NCBI GenBank assembly: GCA_018304565.1
Contig: JAGVVX010000008.1
Coordinates: forward strand, 1-9,129
From: Candidatus Aenigmatarchaeota archaeon
Lineage (GTDB): Archaea; Aenigmatarchaeota; Aenigmatarchaeia; GW2011-AR5
Length of the DNA: 9,129 nucleotides
Direction of reading: 5' to 3'
Shown here: one piece after another, positions 1-5,195 of the stretch
Layout: every line of letters begins with the position of its first letter
Numbering within the stretch: position 1 is the first letter of the stretch
Position numbers and translations under genes: made by a program
Notes under the pieces: generated by a model
The model's input: only the letters and a program-made list of their open reading frames with translations
Database searches by the model: none
Told to the model about the DNA's origin: nothing

Positions 1-47
1 TTTACTATGTTAGTAGCAAGTAAAGCGTCAACTTCAGGGTTTTCCAT
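1..47 (-). CDS. 5' fragment of an unidentified protein (continues beyond left edge)
   Basis: Reading leftwards from an ATG at 47-45 the frame is open to the window edge and gives MENPEVDALLATNIV. A GGTG Shine-Dalgarno sequence (57-54) lies six bases before the ATG, the same motif and nearly the same spacing as before tfb (1391) and the small gene at 2441, which supports this start. An in-frame ATG at 53 would touch the GGTG and is less likely. Upstream, TATA-like stretches lie at about 103-108 and 145-150. Fifteen codons are too few to name a family. It runs in the same direction as the membrane-protein gene at 223-1203 but 175 bases downstream of it, so it probably has its own promoter. Confidence 0.6.
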   Translation of the reverse strand, partial: MENPEVDALLATNIV

Positions 48-128
48 GAGCATCACCTATTCACCATGTATAGCTAATAGCGGCGGCGCAACATAAAGGT
101 TACTATAGAAAAGTCACACCCCAAATAG

Positions 129-167
129 ATTACAAAAGTAATGCTTATAACCCTTTTACAAGTAATG
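129..167. promoter_or_regulatory. Two related palindromes flanking a TATA-like core, upstream of the left-edge gene
   Basis: ATTAC-AAAA-GTAAT (129-142) is a perfect inverted repeat. A shorter version, TTAC-AA-GTAA (156-165), follows; both are extended by TG, so the pair also reads as direct repeats TTACAAAAGTAATG and TTACAAGTAATG. Between them lies TTATAA (145-150), a possible TATA box for the leftward gene starting at 47. Paired palindromes around a core promoter are a usual operator layout for a dimeric repressor, but no protein has been tied to this site. The rest of 48-222 holds only the GGTG ribosome site and a second TATA-like stretch at 103-108; I see no RNA gene or further coding region. 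Confidence 0.35.
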
Positions 168-222
168 TCACTACACTACATTTTTGGCTTGGCGCAGATG
201 TTCAGGACAGGACATATTGGTT

Positions 223-1203
223 TCAATGCCGCAGCTTCTTCAAAAACCTGTAAGTGTACTTGCTTCTCCAGATGATGATAAGACCTATCAGCAGCACAAG
301 CCAGTAAGAAACCACTCTATCGATTAGCACGGCTGATGCTGCAACGGACTTTTCTATGCCAATCCACACCAATGCAAGCGTCCCGCCGCCCTCGATAAGG
401 CCGAGCCCGCCGGGCAGAAACGGTATTGCTGAAAGAATGAGCAGGAAAGCCCAGAAAAGCACTATGAGGTCCAGCGGCACCTGCTGTCCGAGCGCCAGCA
501 GTATTATCCAGAGCCTCAGAAACTCGAGGATTTTCGTGAGTATCGATATCGAGAAGGAAGCAACCAGCATCTTCTTGTCAGTCAGGAGCAGGCGGAAGGA
601 TGAGTGGAACATGCCTGCATAGTCCTTTTCCTTCAGTTTTGAGAAACGGCTGAAGCGCGACAGCCATCTGATGATTCCTTCCAGCCACCGCTTATCTGAG
701 CATATCTTCAGGAAGATTATGCTTGCATAGATAGAGAGGAAGAGGAAGACAAAAAGCGAAGAAAACAGCGGCTGCGGTATATTGCCGGAAAGCAAAGAGA
801 CAGCCACTGCTATCGTTATATATAGGGAGAATACCTCAACCAGTGTATCAATAGCCACTATCGCCGAGGATTTTGTCGCGCCTATCTTGTCTTTCAGAAG
901 GTAGATCTTTACCGGCTCCCCTCCTATGCGGGCCAGCGGGGAGAGGAAGCCTACGAAAATGCCCGTGGTATTGATGCTGAAAGCATCCTTAAAGGGCAAA
1001 GCCTTGAATCTGCTGGAGATGATCTTCAGCCGCAGGGCAAGAAGCAGCAGGAAGGCAATCTCGATGCCCACCGCAATCAGAATATAGCCATAGTTTGCGT
1101 TTAGGAGTACCGCAGCTATCTCGGAAAGCCCGAAAAAGCCCATCACGGCTATAATGAGCACTAGGCCAGCTATCAAAGCCATGTATTGCACGATATCCCT
1201 CAC
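223..1203 (-). CDS. Flippase-like integral membrane protein (LPG synthase TM / UPF0104 family)
   Basis: Multi-pass membrane protein, 327 aa from GTG at 1203. Numbered from the farthest open start (TTG 1245, 340 aa), hydrophobic segments lie near residues 22-40, 52-72, 90-105, 128-151, 160-180, 228-251, 258-278 and 303-326. Family-like landmarks are GGEPVKIYLLK (108-118), typical of the conserved R/GGE-x-K loop, and PFLPGGLGLIEGG (275-287) before the last helices. These fit the LPG-synthase TM-domain/UPF0104 family, whose archaeal members are often linked to lipid or glycolipid transfer; the substrate cannot be read from sequence. No soluble C-terminal domain is present. Start: GTG 1203 has AGAGG (1215-1211) seven bases upstream and a TATA-like stretch at 1256-1247. 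TTG 1245 lies too close to that box to be transcribed from it; ATG 1182 is a third option. It is divergent from tfb. Confidence 0.82.
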   Translation of the reverse strand: MRDIVQYMALIAGLVLIIAVMGFFGLSEIAAVLLNANYGYILIAVGIEIAFLLLLALRLKIISSRFKALPFKDAFSINTTGIFVGFLSPLARIGGEPVKIYLLKDKIGATKSSAIVAIDTLVEVFSLYITIAVAVSLLSGNIPQPLFSSLFVFLFLSIYASIIFLKICSDKRWLEGIIRWLSRFSRFSKLKEKDYAGMFHSSFRLLLTDKKMLVASFSISILTKILEFLRLWIILLALGQQVPLDLIVLFWAFLLILSAIPFLPGGLGLIEGGGTLALVWIGIEKSVAASAVLIDRVVSYWLVLLIGLIIIWRSKYTYRFLKKLRH

Positions 1204-1210
1204 AAACCAT

Positions 1211-1256
1211 CCTCTTTTTATATTTAAACCCTCAAAAAACCACAAACCTTAAATAC
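1211..1256 (-). promoter_or_regulatory. Promoter and ribosome site of the flippase-like gene
   Basis: On the minus strand AGTATTTAAGG (1256-1246) resembles an archaeal TATA box; transcription would begin near 1225, leaving a leader of about 22 bases with AGAGG (1215-1211) before GTG 1203. A second AT stretch, TTTAAATATA (1227-1218), would instead place the transcript start near 1197 and favour ATG 1182. The two readings cannot be separated from sequence alone. Confidence 0.4.
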
Positions 1257-1279
1257 TTTACGCCCTAAAGTAAAGGTTT
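1244..1279. repeat. Bipartite inverted repeat in the flippase/tfb divergent spacer
   Basis: The core is a perfect six-base inverted repeat ACTTTA (1255-1260), CGCCC spacer, TAAAGT (1266-1271). The symmetry continues outwards: AAACCTT (1244-1250) on the left matches AAGGTTT (1273-1279) on the right, the arms differing by a three-base AAA insertion on the left. The element overlaps the probable TATA box of the leftward gene, so a bound protein could block that promoter. A second short symmetry, AAAGAC (1314-1319) with GTCTTT (1331-1336), lies nearer tfb. Either could be an operator; no regulator is known. Confidence 0.45.
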
Positions 1280-1356
1280 ATTATTAAAGGTCAGATGTTC
1301 CTATATAGGAGTGAAAGACGTATAAACATTGTCTTTTGGGTGTGGGTTAAAATAGC

Positions 1357-1395
1357 ATATTTAGTATATTAATTAGATGCATTACGGTTTGGTGA
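1357..1395 (+). promoter_or_regulatory. Promoter and GGTG ribosome site of tfb
   Basis: An AT-rich box TTTAGTATA (1360-1368) would give a transcript start near 1390. GGTGA (1391-1395) then lies four bases before the ATG at 1400. The leader would be only about ten bases, consisting mostly of the Shine-Dalgarno sequence. A palindromic CCTATATAGG at 1300-1309 lies further upstream and could serve either strand. Confidence 0.5.
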
Positions 1396-1399
1396 ATAA

Positions 1400-2332
1400 A
1401 TGACGTTCAAATGTCCTGAGTGCGGTGCAAAGCACTTCTATGAAGATCCTGAAAAGGCGGAAAAAGTCTGCGCAAAATGCGGACTTGTAATAGAAGAGAG
1501 CATGGTTGACACCGGGCAGGATTGGCGTGCTTTTGATCATGACCAGAAAGTAAAGCGTGCCCGTACAGGCGCGCCGCTTACGCACAAGAGGCACGACAAA
1601 GGCTTGACTACCGAGATAGGCAAGGGGGCAACAGAGCTCTTCAAGGTTCCTGCTAAAAAGCGTTCCCAGTTCTTCAGGATTCGCAAGTGGCAGAAAAGGC
1701 TGCTCACAAGCAAGGACAGGAACATGTCTTTCGCTTTAAGCGAGCTGCAGAGACTGGTTTCTTTCCTGGGTCTCCCGAAAACCCTGCATGAAGAGGTCGC
1801 AAAGCTTTATGAAAAGGCATTGCAGAAAGGTTTGGTCAGGGGAAGAAGCATTGAATCCATCATAGCTGCACTTGTTTACTCGCTTGCCCGCGAATACGAA
1901 ACACCGAGAACGCTTACAGAGATTTCTCAGGCATCAGGCATCGGCAAGCGCGAGCTTGGAAGGACTTATCGTTACATCTCAAGAAAGCTCGACATAAGAA
2001 TACTTCCTGCGCGCGCCGAGAGTTACATACCGCGATTCTCCTCAATGCTCAAACTCAGCGATCGCGTCCAGATGCGTGCAATTAAGATACTCAAAGTAGC
2101 CAAGGAAAAGGACGTGATAAGCGGAAAAGGCCCTACGGGCTGCGCTGCTGCGGCAATTTACATAGCTTCTGTTCTTGAGGGTGAAAGAAAAACCCAGCGC
2201 GATGTAGCGGACGTTGTCGGCGTTACAGAAGTCACGATAAGAAACAGGTACAAGGAAATGGCCGAGGCTCTTGACATAGAAGAAGAAGTCGAGAAGAAGA
2301 GCAAGGAAGAGGAACAGGAAGCCACTGCTTAA
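1400..2332 (+). CDS. tfb: Transcription initiation factor B (TFB/TFIIB)
   Basis: The archaeal TFIIB homologue, which bridges TBP on the TATA box to RNA polymerase and reads the BRE next to the box. The 310-aa protein has all expected parts: an N-terminal zinc ribbon with C5, C8, C24 and C27; a B-finger/reader region with DTGQDWRAF (37-45) and the conserved basic stretch to about residue 75; a linker; and two cyclin-like repeats at roughly 110-200 and 210-295. In the second repeat GKGPTGCAAAAIYIAS (242-257) and the helix-turn-helix around 264-285 (KTQRDVADVVGVTEVTIRNR) are diagnostic, the latter being the BRE-contacting element. The tail after residue 293 is strongly charged and rich in Glu/Lys. 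Length is usual for the family. ATG 1400 is supported by GGTGA upstream and by the zinc ribbon starting at residue 5. No intein or frameshift is seen. Confidence 0.97.
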   Translation: MTFKCPECGAKHFYEDPEKAEKVCAKCGLVIEESMVDTGQDWRAFDHDQKVKRARTGAPLTHKRHDKGLTTEIGKGATELFKVPAKKRSQFFRIRKWQKRLLTSKDRNMSFALSELQRLVSFLGLPKTLHEEVAKLYEKALQKGLVRGRSIESIIAALVYSLAREYETPRTLTEISQASGIGKRELGRTYRYISRKLDIRILPARAESYIPRFSSMLKLSDRVQMRAIKILKVAKEKDVISGKGPTGCAAAAIYIASVLEGERKTQRDVADVVGVTEVTIRNRYKEMAEALDIEEEVEKKSKEEEQEATA

Positions 2333-2381
2333 TTATAGCTTTTATGACAATCAATTTCTAAAGGTTGCTATCAATACAATT

Positions 2382-2434
2382 ACTAGTATTTTGGTATCTA
2401 AACACATAAATACTGTTTCAGTTGTTATTAGGTG
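2382..2434 (+). promoter_or_regulatory. Putative promoter and ribosome site of the small-protein/peptidase cassette
   Basis: After the tfb stop, 108 bases carry no gene. TATA-like candidates are ACTAGTATTTT (2382-2392) and ACATAAATAC (2404-2413). The first would give a leader of about 28 bases containing GGTG (2431-2434), six bases before ATG 2441; the second would give an almost leaderless message. AATAC (2373-2377) and GTATT (2386-2390) form an inverted repeat over the first box and could be an operator. The cassette therefore probably has its own promoter rather than reading through from tfb. Confidence 0.4.
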
Positions 2435-2440
2435 TGTTGC

Positions 2441-2620
2441 ATGAAGAAACAAAGATTTAGAGATGTTTATGATAAAATCCCGGAGGCAGAACGTAAATTT
2501 ACTATAATCGTTATAGATGGAAAAGAGATTAATTGGGATCTAGCTAAGTATGAAGTAGAGAATAATACTCAATTAGGTGAAAAGATACTCGAAAAAATGG
2601 CCGAATTAGAGATTATTTAA
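2441..2620 (+). CDS. Small acidic protein, first gene of the peptidase cassette
   Basis: A 59-aa protein of unknown function. ATG 2441 has GGTG six bases upstream; an in-frame GTG at 2432 lies inside that ribosome site and is rejected. Residues 1-19 are charged and probably helical. A beta-strand-like stretch TIIVIDGK (21-28) follows, then INWDL (30-34) and a charged helix ending EKILEKMAELEII. No transmembrane segment, signal peptide or metal-binding cysteines. Its C-terminal two thirds resemble the next gene product: strand, glycine turn, then E-x5-G-x2-I (E40, G46, I49 here). This suggests two members of one small domain family. It begins an AT-rich cassette with the putative cysteine peptidase. 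It could be an adaptor, inhibitor or substrate of that peptidase, but nothing in the sequence decides. Confidence 0.75.
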   Translation: MKKQRFRDVYDKIPEAERKFTIIVIDGKEINWDLAKYEVENNTQLGEKILEKMAELEII

Positions 2621-2646
2621 ATCAAAACAAATAATAGGTAGATAAG

Positions 2647-2847
2647 ATGACTGATATATCAAAAGATGAATGGGAGCTGATTACTGCAAGAATTAAGCAA
2701 ATGCCATCTCATATAGTTTTGTCAATTGGAGGAGACGGACCATTCAATAAAGAACAAATACTAGAACATATAGAACAGAAAGATAGAATAGGTTATATGA
2801 TTGCCCAAATGGAACTAGCTTATTTAAAAGCATTGAAAAATCTATAA
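2647..2847 (+). CDS. Small acidic protein, second gene of the peptidase cassette
   Basis: A 66-aa protein of unknown function. ATG 2647 follows AGGTAG (2637-2642), a good ribosome site, and lies 26 bases after the previous stop. Residues 3-19 look helical (W9, R15). HIVLSIGGDGPF (22-33) looks like a strand and a glycine-rich turn, and residues 34-64 form a probable long helix including ILEHIEQKDRIGYMIAQM. The E-x5-G-x2-I spacing (E43, G49, I52) and preceding strand match the 59-aa neighbour, suggesting an old duplication or two related domains. I recall the general pattern from uncharacterised archaeal small proteins but know no function. Its stop is only four bases before the peptidase start, so the two are almost certainly co-translated. 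Confidence 0.78.
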   Translation: MTDISKDEWELITARIKQMPSHIVLSIGGDGPFNKEQILEHIEQKDRIGYMIAQMELAYLKALKNL

Positions 2848-2851
2848 GAAA

Positions 2852-3511
2852 ATGCCACAATTTCACCTTCTTATTACTCGACCAGAATTTGATTGGGCGA
2901 CAGGTTATTTTTCTTCATGGTCAAAACATATTATAGATTTTGCTAAAGAGAGGAACATTAATGTACTTGATTTGCGTGGTCATAAAGTGACTAAAAAGAA
3001 TTTTGAAAGTTATTTAGTAGAACATAACCCTCCATTAGTTGTATTAAATGGCCATGGAACAGAAAGTTCTATTTGTGGCCATAAAAATGAAGTTCTTATA
3101 TCGATTGGTATAAATGAAGAAAAACTAAAATCAAAAATTATCTATACAATTGCGTGTAAATCTGCAAATGCATTAGGATTATCTTTGGTTGAAAAGGGGA
3201 CAAAAACATTCATTGGATATTTAGACGATTTTTCTTTTTATACAAATAAAGATAAACAAACTACACCACTTCAAGACGAAATAGCAAGACCATGTTTTGA
3301 ACCTTCTATTACACTTGTCAATTCTCTTTTGAAAGGCAAATCTGTGAAAGAAGCTGCGTCTAATGCACTGGAACTATATAGAAGTTGGATCAGAATATAT
3401 CTTCACAAATCTGATATAGAAGCACCATATATACTAAGGGCACTAATTTGGAATCAAGCACATCTTACTATAATTGGCGATCACGAAGCAACTATTTTTG
3501 ATAATAATTAA
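2852..3511 (+). CDS. Putative caspase/CHAT/gingipain-like cysteine peptidase (clan CD fold)
   Basis: A 219-aa protein with clan CD hallmarks. A hydrophobic strand leads into VVLNGHGT (63-70), supplying a candidate catalytic His68, and a second strand leads into YTIACKSANALG (98-109), supplying candidate nucleophile Cys102. TFIGYLDDFSFY (119-130) and a near-terminal LTIIGDHEATI (205-215) resemble the end of C25 (gingipain) and CHAT domains, where a GDP-like turn follows the last strand. Strand-plus-His-Gly and Ala-Cys-x-Ser is the usual dyad order for caspases, CHAT and C25 peptidases. No signal peptide, membrane segment or fused sensor domain, so it is a small cytoplasmic stand-alone enzyme; sensing may be done by the two small proteins encoded just upstream. 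It has no clear Shine-Dalgarno sequence, starts four bases after the preceding stop and probably depends on translational coupling. Family assignment is from motifs only; the exact family is open. Confidence 0.7.
   Translation: MPQFHLLITRPEFDWATGYFSSWSKHIIDFAKERNINVLDLRGHKVTKKNFESYLVEHNPPLVVLNGHGTESSICGHKNEVLISIGINEEKLKSKIIYTIACKSANALGLSLVEKGTKTFIGYLDDFSFYTNKDKQTTPLQDEIARPCFEPSITLVNSLLKGKSVKEAASNALELYRSWIRIYLHKSDIEAPYILRALIWNQAHLTIIGDHEATIFDNN
3494..3511 (+). promoter_or_regulatory. Possible internal promoter for the winged-helix gene
   Basis: An AT-rich stretch across the end of the peptidase gene (TTTTTGATAATAATTAAG) could act as a TATA box, with a transcript start near 3530 and an almost leaderless message for ATG 3538. 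The gene may equally be the fourth cistron of the cassette, as the gap is only 26 bases. Confidence 0.25.
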
Positions 3512-3537
3512 GTTGTAGTATGCAGTAGTTGATAGTC

Positions 3538-3858
3538 ATGGAGAACTCAATGCTATTGGATGTAATTGGCGACACAGTAGAGAACAGAATTATAGACTTC
3601 CTTATAGAAGGCAGAGGGCTTGACTACACAAAAATGGATATTGCAGAAAACTGCGGGATTTCAAGGCCTACATTGTATAAAGTTTTTCCGAAGCTCGTAA
3701 AGCAAAGTATAATCAAACCAACAAGAATGATAGGCAGAGTACAGCTCTACACGCTCAACACAGAAAACGAGAAAGTTAAGGCATTAATGAAGCTGGAAGA
3801 ATTCCTTCTCAAGAAATCCTTTGAAATAATGGAAAAGAAGGTCAAAATAAAGGCTTAA
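3538..3858 (+). CDS. Winged helix-turn-helix transcriptional regulator
   Basis: A 106-aa protein with one winged-helix DNA-binding domain. Helix 1 is around DTVENRIIDFLIEG (12-25). The HTH is MDIAENCGISRPTLYKVFPKL (33-53), the recognition helix being near 42-53. The wing is IIKPTRMIGRVQLYTLN (58-74). A charged C-terminal helix (78-102) probably dimerises. The overall pattern is a common small archaeal regulator type. There is no ligand domain or metal-site cysteine cluster. ATG 3538 is chosen; ATG 3550 is also possible because GGAG (3540-3543) lies six bases before it, and TTG 3529 is unlikely. It lies 26 bases after the peptidase gene in the same direction, so it may regulate the cassette, for example at the symmetry near 2373-2390. 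Base composition is between the AT-rich cassette and the GC-richer housekeeping genes, so it may not have arrived with the cassette. Confidence 0.85.
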   Translation: MENSMLLDVIGDTVENRIIDFLIEGRGLDYTKMDIAENCGISRPTLYKVFPKLVKQSIIKPTRMIGRVQLYTLNTENEKVKALMKLEEFLLKKSFEIMEKKVKIKA

Positions 3859-3868
3859 CGCTTTCTAC

Positions 3869-3908
3869 TGCCAATGTCAAGGACCACCGTCTGAAGACGG
3901 TGGCATGC
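3869..3908 (+). repeat. Hairpin unit 1 (REP or IS200/IS605-end-like)
   Basis: A perfect eight-base stem CCACCGTC / GACGGTGG closes a TGAA loop (3884-3903). An outer pair, TGCCA (3869-3873) with TGGCA (3901-3905), competes with the base of the stem. The 3' flank continues ATGCTAAAATTT. The same architecture recurs about 67 bases downstream with compensating base changes. The unit is followed by no T-run, so it does not look like a simple terminator for the regulator gene. Tandem imperfect hairpins with a guide-like upstream complement are characteristic of IS200/IS605 ends and REP elements; no transposase gene is present. Other possibilities are an RNA processing signal in the regulator mRNA or a bidirectional terminator. 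Confidence 0.6.
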
Positions 3909-3935
3909 TAAAATTTATGAATCCTTGAGCATCCC

Positions 3936-3975
3936 GCATTCCATTTACAACCATTGTTTGAAAACAGTGGAATGC
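3936..3975 (+). repeat. Hairpin unit 2, diverged copy of unit 1
   Basis: The stem CCATTGTT / AACAGTGG (3951-3970) has the same length and TGAA loop as unit 1, with one T-G wobble. An outer perfect pair, GCATTCCA (3936-3943) with TGGAATGC (3968-3975), mirrors the outer pair of unit 1. The 3' flank, ATGCAAGATTT, is also similar. The stem differs from unit 1 at two fully compensated pairs (C-G to T-A) and one wobble, and the outer pair at one compensated position, so the structure rather than the sequence is preserved. It lies upstream of the probable glmU-like promoter and is unlikely to be a leader of that mRNA. Confidence 0.6.
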
Positions 3976-4008
3976 AAGATTTCAATTTTTGTCCTATTCA
4001 AGCCGCTT

Positions 4009-4040
4009 TCTATTTAATCTTTATGCCCTTAATTTCTCCA
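4009..4040 (+). promoter_or_regulatory. Leaderless promoter of the glmU-like/glmS operon
   Basis: TCTATTTAATC (4009-4019) is a good archaeal TATA box centred about 26 bases before the ATG at 4040, which is where transcription should begin. There is no Shine-Dalgarno sequence before that ATG, so a leaderless mRNA is predicted. This also fixes the protein start and places the two hairpin units outside the transcript. Confidence 0.6.
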
Positions 4041-5194
4041 TGCAAGCAGTAATACTGGCAGCAGGCTCGGGCACGCGTATGCGCCCGCTGACGCTTACGC
4101 AATCCAAGGCTATGCTGCCCGTTGCAAACAAGCCACTGCTCGAATGGACAATCAAAAACTTGAAAGATTTAGTGGACGAGATAATTGTTGTCGTGAACAA
4201 GAATCAGAATGATATAACATCTTATTTCAAGGACTGCACTTTTGCCTATCAGAAAGAGCAGAAAGGCACTGCTGATGCCCTTGCTGCGGCTGAAGAATTC
4301 ATAGATGACAGATTCATTCTGATCAATGCTGACGAGTTCATTCCAAAAACAGACATACAAGAATTCGCAAAAGGCGGTGGTTATAAAACAGCTGTTTTCC
4401 GTGCGAACAATCCAGAGCTTTTTGGGGTTGTAGAAACAAGGAATGGAATTCTAAGCAATATTGTAGAAAAGCCACAGAACCCAGCATCAAATCTTGTGCG
4501 CTGTGGCATGGAATTGCTTGACAAGAATATCTTTCCCCTGATAAAGGAGATCAAGCCTTCAGCCCGCGGGGAGTTGGAAATAATTGATGTGTATAAACTT
4601 CTCATTAAGGAACAGGAAATGCAAATTTTCGAAGTCAGCAAATGGATTACAATATCATACCCATGGGGCTTTCTTGATGCAAACCGGTTTGTTTTGGAAG
4701 AACACGGCTCTCAGATAGCAAAAGACGTGGAAATCCGTCCCGGCGCTGTCATTGAGGACTGTGTTGCAATAGATTCCGGGTCAATCATTGGTCCCAATTG
4801 TTTCATACGCAAATTCTCTTCAATAGGCAAAAACTGCAAAGTAGGCCAAGCCGTAGAGGTAAAGAACTCGATAATCATGGACAACACTTTTGTTTCTCAT
4901 TTATCATACGTTGGTGATTCAATAATTGGCAGGAACTGCAATATAGCTGCTGGCGTGACATTTGCCAATCTGCGCCTGGATGAAAAAACAATAAAGGTAA
5001 ACGCCAATAACCAGCGCATAGATAGCGGGCACAAGAAACTTGGAGCCATTGTCGGTGACAACGTTAAGTTCGGGGTCAACGTTACAATCATGCCTGGCAA
5101 GAAAATATGGCCGGGGCTGATGATCCCGCCATGTTCAGTGATAAAAAATGACGTCACTGAACAGCCCGATCTCAAGGACTGGAAGGGCGAGTAG
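4040..5194 (+). CDS. glmU: GlmU-like sugar-1-phosphate nucleotidylyltransferase/acetyltransferase
   Basis: A 384-aa two-domain enzyme. Residues 1-225 are a nucleotidyltransferase: LAAGSGTRMRPLT (7-19) is the nucleotide-binding signature with Lys23 after it, GTADAL (76-81), the metal-site stretch ILINADEF (93-100), VEKP (142-145) and PWGFLDANR (208-216). Residues 230-370 are a left-handed beta-helix of hexapeptide repeats with SIIGPNCFIRKFSSIG and NSIIMDNTFVSHLSYVGDSIIG; His287 is the candidate acetyltransfer residue. The layout matches archaeal enzymes such as Sulfolobus ST0452 and Methanocaldococcus MJ1101, which acetylate glucosamine-1-phosphate and form UDP- or dTDP-sugars; substrate range here is inferred. 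ATG 4040 places the GxGTR motif at the usual distance and sits on the leaderless promoter; an in-frame TTG at 3989 is upstream of the promoter and rejected. It is cotranscribed with glmS, one base downstream. Confidence 0.9.
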   Translation: MQAVILAAGSGTRMRPLTLTQSKAMLPVANKPLLEWTIKNLKDLVDEIIVVVNKNQNDITSYFKDCTFAYQKEQKGTADALAAAEEFIDDRFILINADEFIPKTDIQEFAKGGGYKTAVFRANNPELFGVVETRNGILSNIVEKPQNPASNLVRCGMELLDKNIFPLIKEIKPSARGELEIIDVYKLLIKEQEMQIFEVSKWITISYPWGFLDANRFVLEEHGSQIAKDVEIRPGAVIEDCVAIDSGSIIGPNCFIRKFSSIGKNCKVGQAVEVKNSIIMDNTFVSHLSYVGDSIIGRNCNIAAGVTFANLRLDEKTIKVNANNQRIDSGHKKLGAIVGDNVKFGVNVTIMPGKKIWPGLMIPPCSVIKNDVTEQPDLKDWKGE

Positions 5195-5195
5195 A

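Noticed and set aside
989..1210. Open frames opposite to or overlapping the membrane-protein, ligase, glmS and glmU-like genes
   Set aside because: They lie fully inside well-supported genes in other frames and show no family motifs or ribosome sites of their own.
2432..2440. GTG 2432 as start of the first small gene
   Set aside because: It overlaps the GGTG ribosome site that serves ATG 2441.
3869..3975. Hairpins as a riboswitch or leader controlling the glm operon
   Set aside because: The TATA box at 4009-4019 lies downstream of both hairpins, so they should not be part of the glm mRNA.
3869..3975. Short CRISPR array
   Set aside because: Only two diverged units are present, they differ at many positions, and there are no further repeats or cas genes.
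3989..4039. Seventeen-residue N-terminal extension of the GlmU-like protein from TTG 3989
   Set aside because: It covers the TATA box at 4009-4019, and the nucleotide-binding motif sits normally when the protein starts at ATG 4040.
5148..5195. glmS starting inside the glmU-like gene at 5148
   Set aside because: Class II glutaminases need Cys directly after the initiator Met, which only ATG 5196 provides.
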